Shown here in pieces: positions 1 through 9,537 of a stretch of 64,000 nt of DNA. Within the stretch, counting starts at the first letter, position 1. Each line of letters opens with the position of its first letter. Source of the DNA: Romanomermis culicivorax. Taxonomy: Eukaryota; Nematoda; Enoplea; Mermithida; Mermithidae. The notes below the pieces were generated by a model. The model did no database searches. It saw nothing but the letters and a program-made list of their open reading frames with translations, and was not told where the DNA came from. The stretch covers positions 1 through 64,000 of the forward strand of contig CAWUHX010000034.1 in NCBI GenBank assembly GCA_963922205.1, written 5' to 3'. The translations under genes and the position numbers were made by a program.

Positions 1-843
1 AGCTTTTAAACTCAGGTCAGCTTACAAGAATTGACTGGAACTACCTAATGCCTTATATACTTTTCAAGGAATTGTTATCATAATTAAAAATGGTTATAAC
101 ATGAATGAACATGACGAAAAAATACAAAATTTCTCTTCGGATCCAATCAATGGAAAGCTTAATTATCTTGAGCATAAAATTATGAAAATGAAAAACAAAA
201 CTCCGATACATCTAGCTAGAAATGTGCCACTTTGCTCAAAAATATTTTGTTGACAACTATACTATGTTTGTGACCCCCGATGGAATGGACCTAACAGAAT
301 TTAGCCCAACTGTTGATTGTACTCATCAACATGTGTCTATTTTCGAGAAAAATGCAAAATGGACCACTAAAACTGGACCTATTCTTGTTGGCTATGTTCC
401 AGTGGAATTACTATGGAAAGGCCACCATAAAATGTTTCAGCAGTTCGATACCCCATCTATTTTTCATGACAAATTAGCTTTAGCTCCGACAAATTTTGCA
501 TTTAGCTGTTTTGAACAATGTTGTTAATTATACATCAGCTCTTTCTTTGCAGCCTGATGTAATATACAGTACCTTATCAGGTGCAGGAACTGGTGTTAAA
601 ACTGCTGTACAAGGAATAGGCCAATCTTTTGAACATGTTCACAAAACAGAAAATGACATATTGTTAAATATTTTTTGAATTTGATCAAAGGACCCCTTCG
701 ACTCATATTAAATAGTGTGGTCATTCTTCTCATCATTTTAGCTATATGTTATTTAGCATACCTATTTCTTATTTGGTATATAGTTAAACGAAAAGCTAGA
801 CTCCAAAACAATTGTTCTTCTGAACCGCCTATTTCTTTTGGTT
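1..843 (+). pseudogene. Envelope-like membrane glycoprotein fragment (retroelement)
   Basis: The plus strand reads as one degraded protein across at least three frames: about 70-220, then 222-527, then about 540-840. The middle part (222-527) is 101 residues, with a lone Cys and an aromatic-rich stretch typical of an ectodomain. The last part has a Gly/Ser/Thr-rich stalk, a strongly hydrophobic run of about 25 residues near 710-785 and a short Lys/Arg-rich tail ending in a stop at about 843. This ectodomain, anchor and basic-tail layout is that of a viral-type envelope protein carried by an LTR element. The family is not certain; a class III, mononegavirus-like glycoprotein is one possibility. 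It lies only 15 bp upstream of a protease-RT region. The 5' end runs off the window, and the frameshifts make it non-functional. Confidence 0.45.
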
Positions 844-857
844 GAGCTCTTTTAGAA

Positions 858-2480
858 ATGTCCAAAATCCAAACAAAAACAAAAAATAAAATGGAACGTC
901 CTTCTTCATCCAAATTTAACATTCGTTTCAACAAAGTTAAAAATAAGGTAGATATAGAAGAATCGATAAATTTTTGCATAAATTCACAGAAAAGAACACC
1001 ATACATGAACGTTACCATGAATGATCAACTCACAGTAGATGCATTAATTGATACAGGAGCTGTCTACTCAATCATTGATGCTGATATTGTCAAAAAAATA
1101 CCAAACTTAAGAATCCTAACAACAACTGCTCATCCTATAGCAGCTAATAAAAGTCGGATTAAGCTTAGTGGATCAGTTTTCCTTACAATTTCAACTTATG
1201 ACGTTTCAGAAACTCTCCTTGTTCAAATACAAGAAAATTGTACGGCAAACTTGATCTTAGGTACAAATTTTCTTAATCGATTTGAAAGCATTGAATTCAA
1301 TTGGGAAAATTCTTTTATCCCATTCAAAAATTGTCATATTCTTTGTGAAGGTATGAATTTTAATTCTCCATCAAATAGAAGTGCATTACTCATTGATGAA
1401 ACAGTGTGCCTCGATCCAAGATCAGTGAATATCATTTCTGCTATGGTTCCCAAACCATACCCAAAACTGTCGAATGACATCATTTTTCAACCGAAACTTA
1501 TGGGAGAAAAAATCCAAAATATCTATTTTGCCTCATCTATTGGTAAAATCACCAATAATCGTATCCCCATTCAAGTTATTAATTTGAATCCTTACACAAT
1601 TAAGCTTTACTCAGGCATGAGAATTGGGGATATAAAATCTTTTGCCAATCAATCTCCCTTAAATCTTGACATAAACACTGTTGAAAGTCAAAATTTAGAA
1701 CATAATTCCCAACTCATTACTCATGAATGGATACAGAAAAATTGTAATGTTTCACTTCATTGGAATGAACCAGACAAAAACAAACTTTTTGATTTACTAT
1801 TGCACTATCCTCATTTATATGCACTTGATGAAAAAGACACAGGAAAAACTACATTAGTTCAACATGAAATTAACACTGCTGATCACGAACCTATCAGAAA
1901 GTATCCTTTCTGAACGTCACCAAAGGAGAAAGAAATTATCACAAATGAAGTAAAAGCCATGGAAGCTAAACATATCATCCAAAAAAGTACTTCACCATGC
2001 TCTACCAAGTCAGTTTTGGTACCAAAGAAAGATGGTGGATACCGATTATGCATTGATTTTCGTGGTTTAAATGAAGTGACAAAAAGGGATGTGTACCCCT
2101 TACCCAGAATCGATGACATCCTAGACACACTAAACGGCATGTTGTACTTTACAACCCTAGACCAAGCCAATGCATATTGGTCCATTCATATCCCACCTAA
2201 GGACCAAGAAAAAACAGCGTTTTTGACCCCAACTGGTCTATATGAATTTAATTACCTACCCTTCATTTGTGTAATGCACCTGCCACCTTTCGGAGGTTAA
2301 TGGACCTACTTTTATCTGGTTTACAATGGTCTACATGTCTAGTCTACCTCCAGGACATTCTCATATTTGCCAAATCACACGATCAAATGCTTTCTCGACT
2401 CAAAGCAGTTTTGAATCGTTTACAGCAAGGTGGAATGAAATTATGTCTTAACAAATGTAAAAAATTAAATGCATTTTTCT
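858..2480 (+). pseudogene. Ty3/Gypsy-type protease and reverse transcriptase fragment
   Basis: The first frame (858-1913, 351 aa) contains a retropepsin: catalytic Asp-Thr-Gly at residues 65-67 inside ALIDTGA, and the matching Ile-Leu-Gly near residue 134. A shift then leads into reverse transcriptase (1959-2300), with LVPKKDGGYRLCIDFRGLN and the YPLPRIDDIL motif of Gypsy RTs. A second shift leads to 2267-2482, containing NAPATFRRLMD. The active-site box near 2344 reads Tyr-Leu-Gln-Asp instead of Tyr-(Leu/Val)-Asp-Asp, so one catalytic aspartate is lost. The sequence stops before RNase H and integrase. No LTR is seen on either side. It is a dead, 3'-truncated element; the family call is secure, the lineage within it is not. 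Confidence 0.88.
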
Positions 2481-2482
2481 GA

Positions 2483-3960
2483 TCTGCACATACTCTACTG
2501 TTTGTTTTCGTCCTTCTGCTTGTTCCTTTTTTTAAATCTTTTGTTTGTCACTTTTATTCACTTATTACTTTTCTACGTGTTCACTGATTTGTTTATCTCA
2601 CTTTTTCTTTTTATTCTAGTAATTTTCTCTTGAAATATTTGACTTTGTTCATTATTACTTTACTTTATTTTCCTTTCCATTCTTTCCTTTTGTTTATTTT
2701 TCATTTGTTTCCTTGTTTCTCTTTATCTTTTTTAGATGTAGATGTTTTTTCTTCACACTTTATGAAAAAATTTTAATAGGGAAGCTTAATATTTACTTGT
2801 ATCAAGTTCAAAAAATGTCAAGTGACAGGTTGCTGTGTGACTGTGTGTGAAAAACCACTCTTCACAAAAACCTTAAATTTCTTAAATTTTTTCGTGGCCC
2901 AAGTTTTTAAATTCCCCCAATGCTGATTAATTTTTTCGGAGGGATGACTTAGTTGTTGCCCCCAATTCTGTGAATATTGGAAGAATTGGAAAACGGCAGA
3001 GTTTTAGAGTGAAAAGAGACAAAAAGTAGCAAAAGTGGAAACTTTTTCGATTTTCAGCTCTCATAAAATTTTATCAAAAATTCCAAAATTGATAGCGCCG
3101 AATTACAAGAATTCGAAAAGGAAGTGGAAGAAATGTCCCGGCCCCCCCAATAGATGCTGTACAAAGCGATACCTATTCATGGACCCCACGTGGCCTGTGG
3201 TCAGCTGCAACTGCTGCAAAATTATCGGTATTTTTTGATCAATGGTGAGCAATCTAAGCTTTAGCTTTGCTAATCTAAAAAAAAATTTTGGGCAAAGCAG
3301 GAAGTTATAGCCCAAGGGTGTCTAGATGTTTTCAGAAATTTAGAGGGTAACAAATTTGTTCTGTCAAACTTGAAACAGTGTGGCAAAGCTGCCCATAGCA
3401 TGATATTTGGACTTTTTGCAAAACTTCATTATTCTCCTACACACATAGCGAGTTGAATGAATTCGTCTATGTGATGGAGAAGAAATGGTAGCAACTAGTC
3501 CGCTAGGGGTAGATAATTTCAAAATTTCTTAAATTTTAAAATTCCATCTTTATCAAAATTTCTAAGAATTTCCTCAACTTGTGTAAATCAGTGAGTATCT
3601 TTTAAAAATCTTCCTGGAAATTCTCAGATTGTCGGTTGGATAGGCTGTTTTGGGTTTTGGATTGAGACAGCTAGCAGTCAAGTGATGGAGAATGCAGGTG
3701 GTCTGTGCATGCACTATAATAGTAAGGTAAGAAGTAAGGTAGAAGTCGAGGCCACACTTGTGTTTAACTATCTGTCAATTTGGCACCTTATTGTCCCCTG
3801 ATTGCAATTTTTCCTATTTGTGCTTACTATCTATGGTGAAGGTAGAAATTAACCGATGTCTTTACTTTAATTTTTTACTTTAATTGTTACATTTTTAATC
3901 TTTACTTTAATTAACCGAACTATATCTGAAAAAAGTAGTAAATATTTTGTCTGAATTTTT
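2483..3960. other. Non-coding stretch, no gene recognised
   Basis: From about 2480 to 2760 the plus strand is strongly pyrimidine-rich with long T runs. The rest is A+T-rich unique-looking sequence without a convincing reading frame. Nothing here could be assigned to a known element. Confidence 0.5.
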
Positions 3961-5967
3961 AGACTACAATGTTAAAGGCATTGTTAGAGTCCACAAATTG
4001 GACCGATGGTTTTGGACGAACTTCGGAAGATACCCATTGGAACAAACAGAGCGTAAGATGGTTGAAATAAGTAAGGTGGCTGAGATGATCGAAACCTTAA
4101 AAGATAGTAGGTTTTGAGGACAGCCAATAATTGGTTTTGATACCCAAAAGGTAACTCAGGAATATGTGAGTAAGGTTTTTGCAGCTTCTAGTGTTGATAA
4201 CCCATTAGGGAAGGAGTTTGCAAGGGTCATCAGCTTTTCAAAGGTAAGTGGAGATAAATTTGTTGTAGATACTATGACAATCATGCTGAAGGAATGGACG
4301 CTCATTCATGAGCTCTTAGATTCCAACATGCTTTCTCATTGGATACAACTTGGTTACAGATCTGATCGCCATTTGGAATGTTAATGGCACAGGTAGGAAA
4401 CACCAAGAAGTTGATCTTACAGCAGAGATCAAGCACAGAGTTATGTCTTTATATGCTCATTATTATGATGTAGCCAAGGTAGGAGACAAGTTGAATGGAA
4501 GATTTTTGGCAATGTCCAGAAAGTTGGGGCTTTGCCTGGAAACGTTTAAGCTAAAAGGGTTGTTCACGGAGTTGTATCTGGCGGATATTGGTTACTTTCA
4601 AATCGATTTCCATCAGAGAGAGCAACGTGAATGATACCTGCAGACCTCAACACCCTGGTAGACTTAAATCAGGAAGGAGATGATTCAGAAGTGGATAAGG
4701 AGATCACTGTTGAATCATCTCTCCAACCTGATGAAGAGACACAGGTAATGTCCTTGGTAGACCAGACAGAAAGTTTACCTTCTGGAATGGATGTCAGGGC
4801 TGAACAGATGTTGGATGAAAGCAATCTGATAGCAATTGTTGGTGGTCCAACTATGGCAGAGATTGAAGCAAGGCTCAGGGAGCAAGCCGAAAAAGAAATC
4901 AAAAGGCAAAAGGAGATTTTTGTCAAAAAGCTTGCGGAGCAAAAAGCAAGATTAGATGAGCAGCAGAAGCAGCTGGAGCAGGTTCTGGCTGGTTTTATGG
5001 TGCAGCTGTAGCCTCTGGCAGTACCTACAGTCGTGCAAGCTTCAGTAAAGCTGCCAACTGCTTATCATATTCCGAAATAGGTGGCACAGCCAGCTAGTAC
5101 GCAGGCTATCCAACCTGCCATCAGCAAGGCAGTGCCGGCAATTCTAGTGCCTCAAAGAGATCTGGCAATAGATAATGGTATACCAGATATCTATACCACT
5201 GATCAAGTGAGGAAATTTAGAGAAGCTGGTCGTACAGATGACCAAGTTAAAAGGTTAGGAAGGAGAAAGTTAGCCCGAAAGGCCAATAGGGCTAAAAAGA
5301 GAGAAGGGAAGATGTAATAAAGATAAGTGATGATGAGGCAGAAAAGACAGGAAGTTCGGCATCTGTGGACTCAAAATTTGTTGGATCGACAACTCTATTG
5401 ACGCATTCAACCAAGTCCAAGACTAAAGCTATGCAGACGACCCAGATGCCTGGAACTAAGAGTTCTATGAGTCAAGTGCGGTCAACAGTAGCTTCAGCAA
5501 AAGTACCTAGTAAATACACTATGTCACAGGTAAGTGCAACTATTAAATTTACTTGGGCAAAGCCCATGTCTAGAGTTGATCAGATGTCGCAGCAGACCCA
5601 GAGCAGTTCCTCGAGGAAAAAAGTTATTTCCAAACCCTCTACATCACATCCAACTAAGCCGGCCAAGAGAAGTTGAGATAAGGAAGTAACTTTGGAGTAC
5701 TTGAGTTCTGTTTTGAGAGACTACTGAGACGTCCATAAGAGATTTCGGGTGGTGAAAGGAAAGATAGATTTTTCGACGCTGGAGGTGATCAAATTTTTTG
5801 CTCAAGATATGCCAGATGATGATAGGAATCAAATCATCTGGGCATTGGTGGATGATGGAGTAGAGGAGCTTTATGAGAACTATAGGGATCACTTTGAAGT
5901 TGGATGTGGTTTCATGTATGATCACATAAACATTCCTGAGCCCATTTGGGAGTACATTTGGCTCTAA
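3961..5967 (+). pseudogene. Unrecognised broken coding region, possibly gag-like
   Basis: Coding character continues for about 2 kb in changing frames: 3964-4384 (one internal stop), 4350-4634, 4631-5317 (in-frame TAGs at 5009 and 5078), then 5365-5676 and 5749-5967. The middle part has an acidic stretch, then a Glu/Lys/Gln-rich coiled-coil-like segment (about 4850-5000). A highly basic Arg/Lys segment follows (about 5225-5315), then a Ser/Thr/Lys-rich part with repeated MSQ units (5450-5640). The 4350 and 4631 frames overlap as ATGA. Coiled coil followed by a basic region suits a nucleic-acid-binding structural protein such as a retroelement Gag, but no domain was recognised. It ends 77 bp before the LTR at 6044. 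Confidence 0.35.
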
Positions 5968-6043
5968 TTTATGCCCAATTGGTTTCATCATTTCGATGCA
6001 GAGATAGTGATGGCAGCTGTGAGATACCTATGTACCATGGTTT

Positions 6044-6456
6044 TGTTGTGATTGTACAGAGTAATGTGAAAAATACCTGTGATTTTGCTGTAAATAAGAT
6101 CGATAAACCTGATACAAAATGACAAAAAGGTCCGTAGTCCAAATAATAAGATAAAGAAAAAGTAACCGACGAATTACGAACTAATTTTATTCCGAATAAT
6201 AAAAACCAACTAAATTATTTTTTCTTATAACCGTAAAAGAAAAAGCGAGAATATATATACGTTCACAAAAAAGGGCGTAAAAATGGTAGCATGGTATTTA
6301 AATGTTACTCAAATGTTGCACATAAAAAAGGCTTATAGATTTTTTTGATAGATTATAAAAAGGTCGATGGATAATAATTTTTTTGTAACTTTTTTTGATC
6401 CCATTTTTTTTTCTTTGATAACAACAAAAATTGTAAAAATCGCGGTGATCGCGACA
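6044..6456 (-). repeat. 3' LTR of the BEL/Pao element
   Basis: This 413-bp repeat starts TGTTGTGATTGTACAG and ends GATCGCGACA, matching 14078-14487 at about 97%. The third ORF ends 27 bp from it. The adjoining internal sequence is only weakly purine-rich, so the polypurine tract is unclear. Confidence 0.93.
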
Positions 6457-6482
6457 TTGCCGCTGGAAAAATGATATATCTT

Positions 6483-7664
6483 TTATTGTCTACGTCTTCG
6501 ATTCTCTTCGATCGCCTTTTCCAATGCTCGCTCAAGTCGCCAACTCAGTTGTCCCATGCGATCAGGTGACAGATTAAATTCCTTGTTCATAAGTGTCTTC
6601 CAATATTGTAAGAAAGATGAACAATTTTTCGCTAAGTCGAATGGGCTACTTTTCGCAAAATTTCTGATGAAATGTTTTGTCATGCGACCCACAAACTTCC
6701 CAAATTCGTCGTTTGTTACTTGTAAGCTTGAGCTTCCAGGATTTTCTTTTGATATCCATTTTTGAACTTTATCAATCGGATTTGACATGCTTGGGATTAC
6801 TGATAATGGATGTTGATTGGGTTCAAATTTTGCAATGATTGATGAACAAAAATTTTTTGGTTGTTGAATAATTTCTGTATTAGTGGTAGCATCAATATTT
6901 TTTGGAAAAATTGATCCCGACAAGTTGATTCCCAAAAATTCTAATTCACTTTTGTGATTCGTGATAAAAGCATACATTTCAAAACATAGACACGCTTTTA
7001 TAGATTGAATAATAGATGAATCTTCACCATTATTTTCCAAATAAGATATTGATGATGGGTTTACTCGTAAACAATTTGTAGCGATATATTTGAAATTAGA
7101 TTGAATAGGGAAAGGAATAAAAGATGCATTCGATCTTTCTAATCTGTGCAATAAATCGAATATATCCACACATAATATAGATGATAATGATGCGTGTAAA
7201 GTTGAAATCGTATCCACTCGATTGCTTACAAAAATTCTGGGTGACGATAAAAATTGGGTCAAATCATTTGAAATCTTTGTGATTGAAAAATCGATAGTAT
7301 CCCCATTGTGTTGAAAAATTGTAATGGATGATTTTGTTTCGGATTCTTTTTCGATTTTACTGCTAACCATTCCAAAAACAGACGATTCTTTGGCACTATT
7401 CAATAAATTCATTCCAAGGTTAAATGGAATTTCACATGGAATTTTACGCACACGAAATTCTAATGGATAACGATAGAAACGATGTAACCATTGATAACTG
7501 ATAAAATTCAAATTTCCTTCTTCTGATGATTGTATTGATCGACGTTTCCAATTTTCAGAATGATCACTTACTGATTCCACATCCGATTGCTTTGATTTAG
7601 TTGATTGTGACATTGATTTGGCAGATGACATTCTGAAATTAAAACTGCTTAAAATGGATAGCAT
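6483..7664 (-). CDS. Unrecognised third ORF at the 3' end of the BEL/Pao element
   Basis: This is an uninterrupted 393-codon frame, the last one before the 3' LTR. It overlaps the end of the envelope frame by 26 bp. A second ATG at codon 12 (MSSAKSMSQ) could be the real start, since it opens a Ser/Lys-rich N-terminal tail of about 35 residues. The remainder looks globular, with alternating hydrophobic segments and scattered Cys. It ends in a very basic tail (ENRRRRQ). No signal peptide, membrane segment, zinc knuckle, protease or polymerase motif is visible, and no family was recognised. Its survival without stops in an element whose pol is deleted is notable. A structural, regulatory or envelope-accessory protein are all possible; the role is unknown. 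Confidence 0.75.
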   Translation of the reverse strand: MLSILSSFNFRMSSAKSMSQSTKSKQSDVESVSDHSENWKRRSIQSSEEGNLNFISYQWLHRFYRYPLEFRVRKIPCEIPFNLGMNLLNSAKESSVFGMVSSKIEKESETKSSITIFQHNGDTIDFSITKISNDLTQFLSSPRIFVSNRVDTISTLHASLSSILCVDIFDLLHRLERSNASFIPFPIQSNFKYIATNCLRVNPSSISYLENNGEDSSIIQSIKACLCFEMYAFITNHKSELEFLGINLSGSIFPKNIDATTNTEIIQQPKNFCSSIIAKFEPNQHPLSVIPSMSNPIDKVQKWISKENPGSSSLQVTNDEFGKFVGRMTKHFIRNFAKSSPFDLAKNCSSFLQYWKTLMNKEFNLSPDRMGQLSWRLERALEKAIEENRRRRQ

Positions 7665-9432
7665 GATCTAATGCATTTCTTCTATAGAATGACAACATGT
7701 GTGGCAAATAAAGGAATGTCAATAGAATGCATAAGAGTATTGATAAGCTAACTACAATAATTGTTACCCAGTTTTGAGAAAAAAAGGTTGAAGATAAAAC
7801 AAACTGATAGTCCACACCTAAACTTGTCTCATTTTTGATTGTGATAACATTACTGATATTATTAATCCTTTCTTTTGGAATAAAGATTAACGTAGCTTGA
7901 ATGAAAAATTCAGTTTCACCTGCAGGACAATTAACTTTACACGTCTCATTGATGAATGCATGATCAAAATTGAGGACTGAGGAATGAATATTTTCCTTCT
8001 CAGTACAAATTACTGAGAAGAATGTTTTTCCACAAGTTACATGTGCTAAAGTTTGTCCAAAGTCAGTGATACAGGTATAGATTAATTTGGATCCACTTAG
8101 GCAATTATAACATCCAGATAATTCATGAAACTTGATTTTACATTGATTTTTATTATAATTTGCTTGAAGATGAAAGTTCTCCATTGATAACTGTAGTTCT
8201 AAAGTTGCAAGATTGTTATATTCTGCTTCTATATTAGTTCCGGATCCAGTGATCGTTATTCCTTCCATGATCATAGGTAAAATATACTCTTCCTTATCAA
8301 AAAGATCTTCGATTGACTGTTCAGGACAACTGCAAGATGCCCTAGTTTCTTGCATTTGACAATTACAGATATCATGTGGCAAATAACAATCGAATTTTGA
8401 TGCTTTATCTCTTGTTGAACATTGAAGTTGACCTAATGTACCAGAAACTGGTTGTCCCGATGCTGATGCTTTAATCATTACTGTCTGGTGGTTATTTGTT
8501 AAAAATTGACTTCCTAATATTGGAATGGGTGAATCGGTCAAGGAAGGTATTTGAAATTTAAGATTTCTCCAAGTTTTAATTATACCTGGTTTTAAGTCAA
8601 AATTATGATGATAAGATGAATTTTGGAAAAGTATATCAATTCCAAGAGAAATTTTATAACTCCACGTTGGACAAGTAAAGATTTCAAAAATATTATCAGA
8701 TTTTGGTTTGGCATAAGTACGATAGAATAAACAAGCTGAACTACAAGTGATACAACCACATGCAGCACAACCACATGATTCTGCGCAATATATGAAACCT
8801 GGATATTGATTGGCTTCTCCACTTAGCTCTTCTACCAAAGTTGATAAAGAAATGGGAACACATTTTTCTCCTACACAAGATCCTCGATTATAGCATCTTT
8901 TAGATGATTGAACATGCATAGAGAAGGATCGGGTAAAATATTCATTCCGCACTTCACATTCTAATGATATTCGCTTGACTTGAAAGGTGATTGTTCCTAA
9001 AGGTTCTTTTTTATCATTCACGATTGTTAAACACGTGTCTTGACCTTGAGGAACTAAAGATAATCTTACAATTTCAGATATTTTACAATTAAGTGTTCCA
9101 TTATTAAGATTTTCGCAAACTGAACTGGGAATAATAAGAGGCATTATTTCGGCACAGTGATAAGATACGTGGATAATGTTAAAAAATACACAGATGATCA
9201 CTAATGAATATCTTTGAGTACTTGGCCGATAGGTAAACTTTTGATAAGTTGTATCTTGACTAATTTCCTCTTCACTAGATTTCTTCCTACATGCTCGGTA
9301 AGTTACAAATTTCAAAATTTTAAGGAATAGAATATCAATTCTAAAGCACCTACATATTATTGTGAATACAAATTTGTTGATTTTGAAAAAATATGGAAGA
9401 CATTTCATAATCATATAGCAAATAGAAATCAT
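7639..9432 (-). CDS. env: Envelope C-half, phlebovirus Gc-like fusion glycoprotein
   Basis: This 597-codon frame is very Cys-rich. It contains the cluster CAESCGCAACGCITCSSAC and later paired-Cys segments characteristic of the phlebovirus glycoprotein G2/Gc fusion-protein family, which is known in envelope-bearing BEL/Pao elements such as nematode Tas and Cer7. A hydrophobic stretch near residues 74-92 could act as an internal signal for the Gc ectodomain. A second, at about 557-579, is the membrane anchor, followed by a short tail. It continues the frame of the upstream pol-env ORF: the 35 codons between them (9433-9537) are in phase and bounded by two TAA stops. The usual Gn-Gc precursor therefore appears broken by nonsense changes. 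Alternatively the second half may start separately at the ATG at 9432. Confidence 0.82.
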   Translation of the reverse strand: MISICYMIMKCLPYFFKINKFVFTIICRCFRIDILFLKILKFVTYRACRKKSSEEEISQDTTYQKFTYRPSTQRYSLVIICVFFNIIHVSYHCAEIMPLIIPSSVCENLNNGTLNCKISEIVRLSLVPQGQDTCLTIVNDKKEPLGTITFQVKRISLECEVRNEYFTRSFSMHVQSSKRCYNRGSCVGEKCVPISLSTLVEELSGEANQYPGFIYCAESCGCAACGCITCSSACLFYRTYAKPKSDNIFEIFTCPTWSYKISLGIDILFQNSSYHHNFDLKPGIIKTWRNLKFQIPSLTDSPIPILGSQFLTNNHQTVMIKASASGQPVSGTLGQLQCSTRDKASKFDCYLPHDICNCQMQETRASCSCPEQSIEDLFDKEEYILPMIMEGITITGSGTNIEAEYNNLATLELQLSMENFHLQANYNKNQCKIKFHELSGCYNCLSGSKLIYTCITDFGQTLAHVTCGKTFFSVICTEKENIHSSVLNFDHAFINETCKVNCPAGETEFFIQATLIFIPKERINNISNVITIKNETSLGVDYQFVLSSTFFSQNWVTIIVVSLSILLCILLTFLYLPHMLSFYRRNALDHAIHFKQF

Positions 9433-9537
9433 GAAATAAATTAAGATTGCAGATGTAAATAGAGAGAATTATGGTGCACATTGTGGATTATACAGAAGTT
9501 CTGGACAAGCATAACAGTTGATCATTTCACAAAAAGC

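Noticed and set aside
7639..9432. Integrated RNA-virus (phlebovirus) glycoprotein gene
   Set aside because: The frame lies between BEL/Pao pol and LTR in the proper order and phase, so it is the retroelement's own envelope of that fold family, not a separate viral insertion.
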